From positions 57,343,981-57,407,980 of the forward strand of contig NC_083693.1 of NCBI RefSeq assembly GCF_033118175.1: a stretch of 64,000 bases of DNA. Reading direction: 5' to 3'. Positions 45,677 to 57,505 of the stretch are shown here, piece by piece (within the stretch, counting starts at the first letter, position 1; the number at the start of each line of letters is the position of its first letter). Both the position numbers and the translations under genes were made by a program. A model generated the notes under the pieces. It was not told the origin of the DNA. It searched no databases and saw only the letters and a list, made by a program, of their open reading frames with translations. The stretch comes from Dama dama (taxonomy: Eukaryota > Chordata > Mammalia > Artiodactyla > Cervidae).

Positions 45677-45944
45677 GAGATGCTGAAGCTGAAACTCCAG
45701 TACTTTGGCCACCTCATGTAAGAGTTGACTCATTGGAAAAGACCCTGATGCTGGGAGGGATTGGGGGCAGGAGGAGAAGGGGATGACAGAGGATGAGATG
45801 GCTGGATGGCATCACCGACTCGATGGGCATGAGTTTGAGTAAAACTCCGGGAGCTGGTGATGGGCAGGGAGGCCTGGCATGCTGTGATTCATGGGGTTGC
45901 AAAGAGTCGGACACGACTGAGCGACTGAACTGAACTGAACTGAA
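45677..45944 (+). repeat. BovB LINE 3' end
   Basis: Forward terminal 270 bp, starting in 'atgctgaagctgaaactcc' and ending in (GAACT)n followed by an A-run. Highly similar to 44400-44672. Confidence 0.88.
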
Positions 45945-46711
45945 AAAAGGCTAGTGAGAGAAGTTTCCATGAGCACTGCTTTGCATGTAAAACACTTTTA
46001 ATCTTGAGAAGAAAATAAAATAGCAGCCACACCAACTAGATAAAACCAAAGAGCTTAGGGAGAAGCTAACTGAACTCAAAACTATTTGGGGAGTTGGAAT
46101 ATTTTATTTTTTGTTCCTCTCTTCTTTTTTAAAAAATTTTTTTGAGTTGAGATATTAATAAAAGACATTATGATGGAGACTACACCAGGAAGATTGCAGT
46201 ACAATTTTACTGTGTTGTATCCATCCCAGGTGGAAGCAGTAAACTAATTCATTTTCTCCCACTGGATAACCTTTGTAAGAAGATCTCTCTAACCTAATCA
46301 TATGTAAGACTCTAATGGATTTAAGCATGGTACAAAGAATGAATAAAAAAATGAATGATGTCTATATGCTATTGGTTTATAGTTTGTTGAGGCAAATCTA
46401 GCAGTATTCCAAAGAGGCAAGAGTTCCCACATTTCAGTAGAGCAGAAAAATCACTTAGAGTGCCAGTTGTATTTAGTTATTTTCTGAGATTTTGATTTCA
46501 GAGGTTTTGGAATAGAAGTACAGAAGTCTGCATTTTTGATAAACACCCAGTTAATTTTATCACAGAATGTGTTTTAAAAAACATTAGCAGGATAGTATTA
46601 CCTTTATGTTATAGTTTCTCTATTTGTAAAACTAGGTCAATAATTACTTTAACTTTTCACAGTGAGGACAATAATTAAGTTTTAAACATTATGATGATAG
46701 TTACATTAAAA
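45945..46711. other. Unassigned sequence with a MER5-like patch
   Basis: 46455-46565 resembles the MER5-type pattern ('gcatttttgataaacaccca'). The rest is unassigned. Confidence 0.4.
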
Positions 46712-46737
46712 GATGTGTGTGTGTGTGTGTGTGTGTC
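46712..46737. repeat. (TG)n microsatellite
   Basis: About 12 TG units directly abutting the 3' tail of the reverse Bov-tA that follows. Microsatellites often grow from such tails. Confidence 0.85.
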
Positions 46738-46941
46738 TGTGTTAGTTGCTCAGTTGTGCCTTCCTCTTTGCAACCTCATGGACTGTAGCCTGCCAGGTTC
46801 CTCTGTTCATGGAATTCTCTGGGTAAGAATACTGAAGTGGGTTGCCATTTCCTTCTGCAGGGGATCTTCATGACCCCAGGGATCAAACTCAGGTCTGCTG
46901 CGTTGCAGACAGATTCTTCACCATCTGAGCCACCAGGGTGG
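46738..46941 (-). mobile_element. Bov-tA SINE
   Basis: Reverse copy from 'gttagttgctcagttgtgcc' to 'catctgagccaccagggtgg'. Complete but diverged. Confidence 0.88.
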
Positions 46942-47055
46942 TTGTGATTAAATGAACTACTTAGGTGACTCTCTTAGCATTGAATCTGAAGCATTGTAAA
47001 TGTTTGATCTTATTTTAATAAACTTATCTTTAAAATGGGGTAATACGTATGCTGG

Positions 47056-47262
47056 GGCTTCCCTGGTAACTCACTGGTAAAGAATTCGCCTGTCAATGCA
47101 GGAGTCGTGGGTTTGATCCCTGGGTTGGGAAGATCCCCTGGAGAGGGAAATGGCAACCCACTGCATTAGCGGGTGGAGAAAAATCCCATGAACAGAGGAG
47201 CCTGGCGGGCTACAGTCCATGGGGTTAAAAAGAGTCAGACACAACTTAGTGACTAAACAACA
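47056..47262 (+). mobile_element. Bov-tA SINE
   Basis: Forward full-length copy: 'ggggcttccctggtaactca' to 'gtgactaaacaacaacaa'. Confidence 0.9.
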
Positions 47263-49044
47263 ACAAAGAAAAGTTATAGACCTGGATGTATAGCACATAA
47301 ATTATATGCCTGTATTTATTGAAAAAAGACTAGAAAAATAATTAGTAAAATGTTAGAAGTTGTCACTGGTCTTTTTGATCTTTTCTCCAACATTGTTCAG
47401 TATCTTAAGTATGTAATGACATACTACTTTCTCAAAAAATTTAAAAAATGAAAGCAGGCAATAACTATGTTATATTTTCCATATTACTGATCCCTGCCTT
47501 GCTGTATATTTTCATGATCTTAAGTGTGAATAAGGCTGATTACTGTATTACTAACTTGGAAAGAATATTTCTGTGTCTTGCCACCTTATATTAATATTTT
47601 ATTTTAAACTATTCTATAGACTCTAAAACAAGGAGAGCAAGAATTTACAGCAGGGAACATTTTGAAGACAATGAAGTCTGTGAATTCTTTATAAATTTTT
47701 AAATTTCTTTTGAGAAATAAAAAAAAAAAACTATCCTTTAAAAAGATGAATCCATGAGAAACCTTACATAAAGGGAGCCCATTCCTCATGGGAAGAATAT
47801 GTGCTCTATCGCTTGTATGGTTTGTATCACTTGCTATCTTGAGAGATGCAAGTAGTTTGAAGGGGATGAGTGGTAAATTATCCAAGACTTTGAAAGTAAT
47901 AAAAGAAACCATAGTCTGAAAAACGTGTTCTAGACATGATTCGCAGATTTATTGTAGTCATTTTGGAAGCACTGAAACAAGCCAAATGTGTGGAGAAATT
48001 ATTTCTAATGCGTACTGAAATTTTAAAGGCGATCAGATGGCTGAGGTTTGTGTTCCATGGAGAAACTGACTTTGAATACTAGGTTTGGGAATCGGATAGG
48101 AAATAGAGGAGATTCATGTTTTGAGCAAGTTTGAGCAGCAGAAAGGCAGGATAAACTTGCAAAGAGGAAAGGAAGACCTAAGGAGATTAAAGTGAGAACT
48201 AGCCGAATAGAAAAGTAAAATAGATCTTTTGTTCATTACTTCTTTAACTGATAACAGAAAGGGCTCAAAAAGCATTCACTGCAATTTGGGTAAAATTACC
48301 ATTTCTTAAAATGTAAAACCAAAAACTACAGCTATGCATAGAGTATTGAAGTAAGAAGTAGGCATAGATATTTAATGGGAAAAAATCATACTGAAGAACT
48401 TGTTCTGTTTTCTTATTGTTTACTAATAACTGTTGAACTCACATATTCTGAGTTTTCTGAAATATGTGACCAGTGCTGTTTTATCTATAAATCTGAGAGT
48501 TCTGAATGGTATACATAAGGCTTTTAGATTGGTTTCCATAATTCATGTCTTGCTTGTTTCAGAGAACAAAGGTAATTTAAATTTGATGGCAGCAGTGGTG
48601 GTAGGATATTATAAACAAACCAGTGCACTGCAGTTTCAAAAACTCTAGCTCTTCTTCCCAATAGAATCCCAAAAGAGTTAAAATGGAAGCTATTTTAGAA
48701 GTTATCTTCCCCTTCACTAAAGAAGTCTCCTTCATACCATTCTTCAAAAGATGGCCCTCTGATTTCTGCTTGAATCAAGATACAATGTGTCTGTTATCAA
48801 CCTCACTTTTACCATTCTAGTAATCCTATCAAAAATGAAAGTCTGAGAGGTTAATTGCACATGAAATAGTCACAGGAAATTTAATTGTTTTCTGGATTTT
48901 TTTTTTGTGGGGGTGATATCAATATTAGACTCAGATTATAATTTATAAAATTGTTTTTTCCATCAAGACTTGGATCCTTTCACAGCTCTTAACTTGGTGA
49001 TTTAGTAATAGTAGCCAACATCATCTCAGCTCTGACAGTATTCT
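47263..49044. other. Unassigned sequence
   Basis: About 1.8 kb with no repeat I recognise. Small ORFs only (102 codons at 47604-47912 reverse, 71 at 48433-48648 forward), without motifs. Confidence 0.45.
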
Positions 49045-49235
49045 TTTCATTTCTCCAGTTGCACCTTCAGGCTTGCCCACTCTGATTGCTCTGTCACATT
49101 GCTACCAGAATAATTTTACTCAAAACAACACTGTTCCTAAAACTCTCCTGCTAAGGTCATTCAAAGACTCCTCATTAGCTTCCAGATAAAAATCCAAACT
49201 CCATTATGGTATATAATGTGTCCATAATCTGGATA
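49045..49235 (-). repeat. L2-like fragment
   Basis: Order 'cattgctaccagaataattt', 'aactctcctgctaaggtcat', 'ccagataaaaatccaaactc' follows a common reverse L2-type pattern. Confidence 0.5.
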
Positions 49236-49610
49236 TTTCTGTATCCATTATCGATTGCTGCAAGAACACTGCATAATAACACCCAAGCTCAGTGGCTTAA
49301 AATGACAAACATTTACTTTTTTATGAGTCTGTGGGTCTGCTGGGGAGTTTTGCTGCTCTAGTTCAGGTTTAGCTGACCTCACTTAGACCTCATGCATCTG
49401 TGGTTAGCTGATAGGTGCCTGGTGTCAGGCTCTTGGTTGGTGTGATGTAGTGATTAGGCTACAAGTCTCCTTATACAGTAGACTCACCAGACCTTGTTAT
49501 CTGGCTCGTGAGCAAGGTTCCAGGAGAGGAAATAGAAGGTCACAGACCTCTTTAAGGCCTATGTTTCGTCCTGGTACACTGCCACTTCTGTTGGATTCCA
49601 CTGGTCAAAG
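49236..49610 (+). repeat. Ancient mammalian repeat, family uncertain
   Basis: 'cgattgctgcaagaacactg' followed by 'cagtggcttaaaatgacaaa' is the start of a common mammalian repeat; the remainder is degraded. Confidence 0.45.
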
Positions 49611-49783
49611 TAAATCATAAAGTTGGCTTATAGATAAGGGGTAGGGAAATGGAATTTTGATGGGAGAAACTGCAAATATACGTAGCAGAGGCTGTGAATA
49701 CAGATGAGGGTGAAAACTGCGCAGATTTTGCCCCCAGCCTGTTACACTTGCCCACCTCTCCATCTTTGATTCTTGCTAAACAC

Positions 49784-51143
49784 ATGCTAGCAAAGTAGTG
49801 CTCAAAATTCTCCAAGCCAGGCTTTAGCAGTCTGTGAACTGTGAACTTCCAGATGTGCAAGCTGGATTTAGAAAAGGCAGAGGAACCAGAGATCAAATTG
49901 CCAACATCTGCTGGATCATCGAAAAAGCAAGAGAGTTCCAGAAAAACATCTACTTTTGCTTCATTGATTATGCCGAAGCCTTTGACTGTGTGGATCACAA
50001 CAAACTGTGGAAAATTCTGAAAGAGATAGGAATACCAGACCACCTTACCTGCCTCCTGAGAAATCTGTATGCAGGTCAAGAAACAAGAGTTAGAACCAGA
50101 CATGGAACAACAGACTGGTTCCAAATCGGGAAAGGAGTACGTCAAGGCTATATATTGTCACCCTGCTTATTTAACTTACATGCAGAGTACATCTTGTGAA
50201 ATGCCTGGCTGGATGAAACACAGCTGGAATCAAGATTTCTGGGAGATATATATCAATGACCTCAGATATGCAGATGATACCACCCTTATGGCAGAATGTA
50301 AAGAGGAACTAAAGAGCCTCTTGATGAGACTGAAAGAGGAGAGTGACAAAGCTGGCTTAAAACTCGGCATTCAAAAAACTAAGATCATGGCATCCGGTCC
50401 CATCACTTCATGGCAAATAGATGGGGAAACAGGGGGAACAGTAACAGACTTTATTTTCTTGGGCTCCAAAATCACTGTAGATGGTGACTGCAGCCATGAA
50501 ATTAAAAGACATTTGCTCCTTGGAAGAAAAGCTATGGCCAACCTAGACAGCATTTTAAAAAGCAGGGACATTACTTTCTTGACAAAGGTCAGTCTAGTGA
50601 AAGCTATGGTTTTTCCAGTAGTGTAGAAGGAAAGTTATGACCAACCTAGATAGCATATTAAAAAGCAGAGACATTACTTTGTCAACAAAGGTCAGTCTAG
50701 TTAAGGCTGTGGTTTTCCCAGTGGTCATATATGGATGTGAGAGCTGGACTGTGAAGAAAGCTGAGTGCCAAAGAATTGATGCTTTTGAACTGTGGTTGGA
50801 GAAGACTCTTGAGAGTCCCTTGGACTGCAAGGAGATCCAACCAGTCCATCCTAAAGGAAATCAGTCAATGAATGAATATTCATTGGAAGGACTGATGGTG
50901 AAACTCCAATACCTTGGCCACCTGATGTGAAGAGCTGACTCATTAGAAAAGACCCTGATGCTGGGAAAGGTTGAAGGCAGGAGGAGAAGGGGATGACAGA
51001 GGATGAAATGGTTGGATGGCATCACTGACTCAATGGACATGAGTTTGACCAGATTCCAGGAGATGGTGAAGGACAGGGAAGACTAGCGTACTGCAGTCCA
51101 TGGGATTGCAGAGAGTCAGACATGACTGAGTGACTGAACAACA
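49784..51143 (+). repeat. BovB LINE with RT remnants and an internal duplication
   Basis: Forward copy of about 1.36 kb. The frame 49834-50199 carries RT motif A as 'FIDYAEAFDCVDHNKLW' and 'GVRQGYILSPCLFNL'. After a frameshift, 50069-50626 carries the catalytic box 'NDLRYADDTTLMAE'. Segments 50521-50625 and 50626-50730 are two copies of the same 105-bp BovB region in tandem. The element ends at 51143. Endonuclease and 5' parts are missing, so it is dead. Confidence 0.92.
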
Positions 51144-51984
51144 ATAGATATTATGTGCAGATATTTGAGAACAGTTGGACAAGAGGCTTAAACTCTTTCA
51201 AGACTTACTGTCTTACTAGTTATTCACCCGCAAAGACTTCCCTTAGAGTTGCAGACAGAAGTGAAATCTCTTGCCCATTTACTTTTTTGAAGTCAGGAAC
51301 TGTATTTGATGTTTCTTTGAATTTTCCTAAGAGACTAACATAGTACTTCATATAGATGGATTTTTTTTTTTTTTACCTTTCAGATGAGATTGAATTAGAT
51401 AAAAGCAAATCAAAGTTAGCCATCCCCAAAGTCAATGGGAGAGGGGCATAGGAAGCCTGTCTGAGGGCATTTTTGTCCTTAGAAATTGTTTGGCTAAGGC
51501 TGATTACTCAAATTTCTGAGCTTATATTTACCAAACTAATAGAGGCGCTGTGCACAGCACCTCTGTCCCCCACATGCTGTTTGCATAGAACAGGGTGTAA
51601 TAATATTTCTGTTGTCTGCTTTAAATTGCTCAGGATTTCAAATGTTTTTCTTGAATTGAAAGATCTATGTTACAGGTGACACTTTGATGGTAACTGTGAA
51701 AAATTTCTGCACCTCAAATAGACTCAGACATAGAAGTCTATAAACAGGAATACCATACTTTTCTGTGTTCCAATATGATTTAAGTCTTTTTAATTTTACA
51801 AAAGTCTTTTTATTTTCCAGCAGCTTTCCCAGTGTATTTATTAAATTTGTTGAATTATTACATTTAACATATTAACAACAATTAAGTTGTTAAATTATTA
51901 CATCCTGAGAATTGGGGTTCTTTTATATAGTGGAATATTGATTAACACCATATTGTAAAATAGCCTCCAAGTAACCCTAACCTT
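51144..51984. other. Unassigned sequence
   Basis: T14 near 51361-51374; nothing else recognised. Confidence 0.45.
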
Positions 51985-54007
51985 ATGATTATACAGTGGA
52001 AGTGAGAAATAGATTTAAGGGACTAGAACTGATAGAGTGCCTGATAAGCTATGGATGGAGGTTTGTGACATTGTACAGGAGGCAGTGATCAAGACCATCC
52101 CCAAGAAAAATAAATGCAAAAAAGCAAAATGGCTTTCAAAGGAGGCCTTACAAATAGTTGTGAAAAGAAGAGAAGTGAAAAGCAAAGGAGAAAAGGAAAG
52201 ATAAACCTGTTTAAATGCAGAGTTCCAAAGAGAAGCAAGGAGAGATGAGAAAGCATTCCTCAGCGATCAATGCAAAGAAATAGAGGAAAACAACAGAATA
52301 GGAAAGACTAGAGAAAATTAGAGATACCAAGGGAATATTTCATGCAAAGATGGGCACAATAAAGGACAGAAATGGTAGGGACCTAGCAGAAGCAGAAGAT
52401 ACTAAGAAGAGGTGGCAAGAACACACAGAAGAACTGTACAAAAAGGATCTTCACAACCCAGATAATCGTGATGGTGTGATCACTCACCTAGAGCAAGACA
52501 TCCTGGAATGTGAAGTCAGTGGGCCTTAGCATCACAACGAACAAAGCTAGTGGAGATGATGGAATTCCAGTTGAGCTATTTCAAATCCTAAAAGATGATG
52601 CTGTGAAAGTGCTGCACTCAATATGCCAGCAAATTTGGAAAACCCAGCAGTGGCCACAGGACTGGAAAAGGTCAGTTTTCATTCCAATCCCAAAGAAAGG
52701 CAATGCCAAAGAATGCTCAAACTACTGCACAATTGCACTCATCTCACACGCTAACAAAGTAATGCTCAAATTCTCCAAACCAGGCTTCAGTAACATGTGA
52801 ACCATGAACTTCCAGATGTTCAAGCTGGTTTTAGAAAAGGCAGAGGAACCAGAGATCTAATTGCCAACATCTGCTGGATCATTGAAAAAGCAAGAGAGTT
52901 CCAGAAAAACATCTATGTCTGCTTTATTGACTATGCCAAAGCCTTTGTGGATCACAAAGATTTTGTGGATCACAATAAACTGTGGAAAATTCTGAAAGAG
53001 ATGGGAATACCAGACCACCTGACCTGCCTCTTCAGAAGTCTGTATGCAGGTCAGGAAGCAACAGTTAGAACTGGACATGGAACAACAGACTTGTTCCAAA
53101 TAGGAAAAGGTGTACATCAAGGCTGTATATTGTCACCCTGCTTATTTAACTTATATGCAGAGTACATCATGAGAAACGCTGGGCTGGATGAAGCACAAGC
53201 TGGAATCAAGATTCCTGGGAGAAATATCAATAACCTCAGATATGCAGATGACAGCACTCTTATGGCAGAAATTGAAGAAGAACTAAAAAGCCTCTTGATG
53301 AAAGTGAAAGAATAGAACAAAAAATTTGACTTAAAGGTCAACATTCAGAAAACTAAGATCATGGCATCTGGTCCTGTCACTTCATGGGAAACAGATGGGG
53401 GAACAGTGTCAGACTTTATTTTTTGGGGCTCCAAAATCACTGCAGATGGTGATTGCAGCCATGAAATTAAAAGACGCTTACTCCTTGGAAGGAAAGTTAT
53501 GACCAACTAGATAGCATATTAAAAAGCAGAGACATTACTTTGTTAGCAAAGGTCCGTCTAGTCAAGGCTATGGTTTTTCCAGTAGTCATGTATGGATGTG
53601 AGAGTTGGACTATAAAGAAAGCTGAGCACTGAAGAATTGATGCTTTTGAACTGTGGTGTTGGGGAAGACTCTTGAGAGTCCCTTGGACTGCAAGGAGATC
53701 CAAGCAGTCCATCCTAAAGGAGATCAGTCCTGGGTGTTCATTGGAAGGTCTGATGTGGAAGCTGAAACTCAAATACTTTGGCCACCTGCTGGGAAGAATT
53801 GACTCATTGGAAAAGACCCTGATGCTGGGAAAGATTGAAGGCAGGAGGAGAAGGGGACAACAGAGGATGAGATAGTTTAACGGCATCACCGACTCAGTGG
53901 ACATGAGTTTGGGTAGACTCTGGGAACCAGTGATGGACAGGGAGGCCTGGCATGCTGTGGTTCATGGGGTCGCAAAGAGTCGGACATGACTGAGCAACTG
54001 AACTGAA
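51985..54007 (+). repeat. BovB LINE, longest copy in the window
   Basis: Forward copy of about 2.0 kb of a 3.2 kb family. 51985-52500 covers the linker between endonuclease and RT. 52510-52800 is the start of RT ('ASGDDGIPVELFQILKDDAV'). 52797-53315 carries the palm, with 'CFIDYAKAF', 'GVHQGCILSPCLFNLYAEYI' and the catalytic box 'NNLRYADDSTLMAE'. Motif A is damaged by a local duplication (see findings). Stops and frameshifts near 52800, 53315 and 53510 break the rest. The 3' end has the (GAACT)n-like terminus at 53996-54007. Confidence 0.93.
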
Positions 54008-54250
54008 ACCATGGTATATAAGGAATACAATCCCGGAAGGAATTTATGACTATCTGCTTTTATTATGACTCAATGACTGTTGATCTTAAAAAGGAACACA
54101 AGCTAAATCAGTCTTTTTAGAGTACAAAGAAAGCACTACAGTTGCAAATATTGACCATTCATAAAAGGCAACAGATTAAAACAAAATACCAAAATATGAT
54201 CACTTTTATTTAGTTTCAAAAACTACTATAGGTTTTGGTTTAATTAAAAA

Positions 54251-54385
54251 TCTTGACTGGTAGTTCTCTGGCAGTCTAGTGGATATGGCTCTATCCTCCC
54301 ACTGCAGGGAGTACGGGTTTGATCTCTGGTTGGGGAACTAAGATATTGCATGCTGTGCAGCTTGGCGAAAACAGAAAAAAACCTT
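54251..54385 (+). mobile_element. CHR-type SINE
   Basis: Forward copy: 'ctctggcagtctagtggata', 'gggtttgatctctggttggg', 'gaactaagatattgcatgct' and an A-rich tail. Confidence 0.8.
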
Positions 54386-54449
54386 TGATTCTTTATTGGA
54401 TAAAATCTCATCTTAAATAATATAATATTATGCTACTGCCTCAACATAA

Positions 54450-54640
54450 TGGGCTTCCCTGGTGGCTCAGACTGTAAAGAATTCACCTCTAATGCAAGAG
54501 GCCTGGTTTCAGTCCCTGGGTTGGGAAGAGCCCCTGGAGAAGGGAATGGCTACTCACTCCAGTATCCTGGCCTGGAGAATTCCATGGACAGAGGAGCCTG
54601 GTAGGGGTTGCAAAGAGTTGGACACAGCTAAGCATGCACA
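54450..54640 (+). mobile_element. Bov-tA SINE
   Basis: Forward copy from 'gggcttccctggtggctcag' to 'gttggacacagctaagca'. A 16-bp or so deletion removes the 'gctacagtccatgggg' segment. A short (CA)n tail follows. Confidence 0.9.
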
Positions 54641-54645
54641 CACAC

Positions 54646-55620
54646 AGATATAATAAAACTAGTTTTTAAAAACCACTGTGTCTCAAACTGAAGGGTTTGA
54701 CATGCCATGACATTCTGTCTTGTTTATGTTAAGGCACCGGGGACTTTTGTGCCTTGATAAATTGTGTTTTTCACTTTACATAATTCAATGAAAAGATGAT
54801 CATATTTTAAAGCCTAGCCATTGGATTTCAAAATTTGTTTTTAGCAGAAAAATATACCTGAAATCGTGGTGTTCAGTTAACCTGTGATGACAGACTTGAG
54901 TGAGCCTTCTGTTACAGCTGTAAATGACTGTTTCATAATTTGGTCACATAAACGCAGATTTCATTCAGTGGGAACAGTCTAGTTTCCTTTCTTATATTTG
55001 ATAACTCTCCTAGCCTATGATAGTTTTCTTGGGAAATGTAATACTCTGTGTTCCCAATTTTCACTGAAATCTATTATAGGAAAATAATTTACCTTGAAAG
55101 TAGAACTCCTCTTTTGCATCAATAAAGGTACATATATAATCCAGCAAATCAGATCTTATTTAAACATTAGTGTGCCATTTACAGGCAGTGTGCTTTCTCA
55201 GTCTGAAGAGCACTTTTAATCTGAAGCCAACAAAGAGATGACTAAGATGATCAGAAAGGTAACATTATTTGCTCATGGGACAATTAGAGTCCATAAAATC
55301 ATCTGAATCAGATATAGCTCTGGGGAATGATTAGAAATTGGTTGGTGTCCAACCTATGACAGAAAGCTGACTTTATCAGTGGACAGATGACTAGTTCTCA
55401 AGCTCTAGATGCCCACTGGGCAGTCACTTCTGGAATCCTTTTAGTACCAGTTAGAAATCTCTATCAACTTCTAAAGAAAAGGCTGTCTTATAATTGAACA
55501 AATTATTTTCCTAACTTAGAAGTGGAGAATATGTAACATTTGTTCAGTTGCAAAGTAGCAAGTAAGGAGAATTGATATCCACTAAAATTTATAAATACAT
55601 AAACATATAAATAGGAAGAC
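54646..55620. other. Unassigned sequence
   Basis: Nothing recognised in about 975 bp. Confidence 0.45.
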
Positions 55621-57292
55621 CTGTCCAACTCTTTTTTTAAAAAAAGCTTTTTATTTTGTATTGGTGCATAGCCGATTAACAAAGTTGTGATAGTTTCAGG
55701 TAAACAGCGAAGAGATTCAGTCATATATATTCATATGGGATTTTCCAGGCAAGAATACTGGAGTGGGTTGCATTCCCTCTTCCAAGGGATCCTCGGCCGG
55801 CCCAGGGATCAAACCCACATCTCTCTTGTCTCCTGCATTGGCAGGCAGGTTCTTTACCACTAGCACCACCTGGGAAGCCCATATGTGTTTTCATTGTCCC
55901 CCAAACTCCCTTCCCATCCAGGCTGCCACATAACATTAAGCAGAGTTCCATGTGCTATGCAGCAGATCCTTGCTAGCTATCTATTTTAAATACTGCAGCA
56001 TATACATGTCCATCCCAAACTCACTAAATATTCCTTCCCCCTAGTATTTCCCTGGCAACCATAGTTTGTTCTCTAAGTCTGTGAGTCTCTCTGTTTTGTA
56101 AATAAGTTCATTTGTATGATTTCTTTTTAGATTCCACATATAAGGGATGCCATATGATATTTCTCCTGTCTGACTGACTTCACTCAGTATGACAATCTCT
56201 AGTTCCATTCGTGTTGCTGCAAATAGCATTATTTCACTCTCTTTTTGGCTGAGTAACATTTCATTGTGTATATGTACGACATCTTCTTTATCCATTCCTC
56301 TGTCAATGGACATTGAGGTTGCGTCCATGTCCTGGCTGTTGTACACAGTGCTGCAATGAATTTTGCAGTGCGTGTGTCCTTTGGATCATGTTTTTCTCCA
56401 GATGTATGCCCAGAAGTGGGATAGCAGGGTCATATGCTAGCTTTATTTTTAGTTTTTGAAGGAACCACCATACTGTTCTCCATAGTGGCTGTACCAATCT
56501 ACATTCCCTCAAACAATTTGGAGGGTTCCCTTTTCTCCATACCGTCTCCAGCATTTATAGTTTGTGGATTTTTTGAGGATAGCCTTTTTGGCTGCTGTGA
56601 GATGATATCTCAATGTAGCTTTGATTTGCATTTCTCTAATAATTAGCGATATTGATCATCTTTTCATGTGCCTCTTGCCATTCTGTATGACTTCTTGGAA
56701 AAAATTCTATTTAGGTCTTCTGCCCATTTTTTTGATTGGGTTGTTTGTTTTGATGCTGTTAAGCATCATGAGCTGTTTGTAAAAGTTGAAGACTAACTCT
56801 TTGTCAGTCACATCATTTGCAAATATTTTCTCCCAATCTGTGGGTTGCCTTTTTATTTTGTTTGTTATTTCCTTTGGTGAGCAGATGCTTTTGGGTTTAA
56901 GCAGGTCCCATTTGTTTGTTTTTGCTTTTATTTCAATTATTCTGGGAAATGGATCAAGAAAGAAATTGCTGCGATTTATGTAGAGAGTGCTCTGCCTATG
57001 TTTTCCTACAGGAGTTTTATAGTGTCCGGTCTCACATTTAGGCCTTTAATTCCTTTTTACCTTATTTTTGTGTACGGTGTTAAAGAATGATCTAATTTCA
57101 CTTTTTTATGTGTAGCTGTCTATTTTTCCCAGAAGCATTTGTTGAAAAGATTGTCCTTCCAACATTGTATAGTCTTGCCTCCTTTGTCATAGATTAATTG
57201 ACCATAGGTTTATGGGTTTATTTCTAGGTTTCTATCCTGTTCCATTGATCTGTATTTCTATTTTTGTGCCAGTGCCATACTGTCCAACTCTT
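55621..57292 (-). mobile_element. 5'-truncated L1 with 13-nt target duplications
   Basis: Reverse L1 of about 1.65 kb covering the 3' UTR and the end of ORF2. A reverse frame at 56303-56554 reads ORF2 C-terminal-like 'KLKIKLAYDPAIPLLGIHLE'. The duplication 'ctgtccaactctt' is at 55621-55633 and 57280-57292. It carries a Bov-tA at 55737-55881. Confidence 0.9.
55737..55881 (-). mobile_element. Bov-tA SINE, partial
   Basis: Reverse copy lacking the BovB-like tail; it starts at 'gattttccaggcaagaatac' and ends with the tRNA-like head 'caccacctgggaagccc'. 'catatg' flanks both sides. Confidence 0.85.
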
Positions 57293-57495
57293 AAATGGTC
57301 AACCATACTTTACTCATGTCATTTTGACCCTCCTCTACCAATGACAACCTCTGTCTTTATAGCGTCAAATTGGCCCAGAGTGAACCCTAGAGACCATGCC
57401 ATCACTGCAATCCAAGAACATATGCAAATGATTAAAATTTCTTTACATGGAATGAGTTATTTAAATTGAAACTCATTATTATTTTCTATAAACAT

Positions 57496-57505
57496 CCAGA
57501 AACTT
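57496..57505. repeat. Target-site duplication, left copy (HNRNPA1 retrocopy)
   Basis: 'ccagaaactt', identical to 59296-59305, next to the A-rich tail. It shows L1-mediated insertion. Confidence 0.85.

Noticed and set aside
49615..50145. 176-codon reverse ORF
   Set aside because: Antisense to the BovB RT region at 49784-51143.
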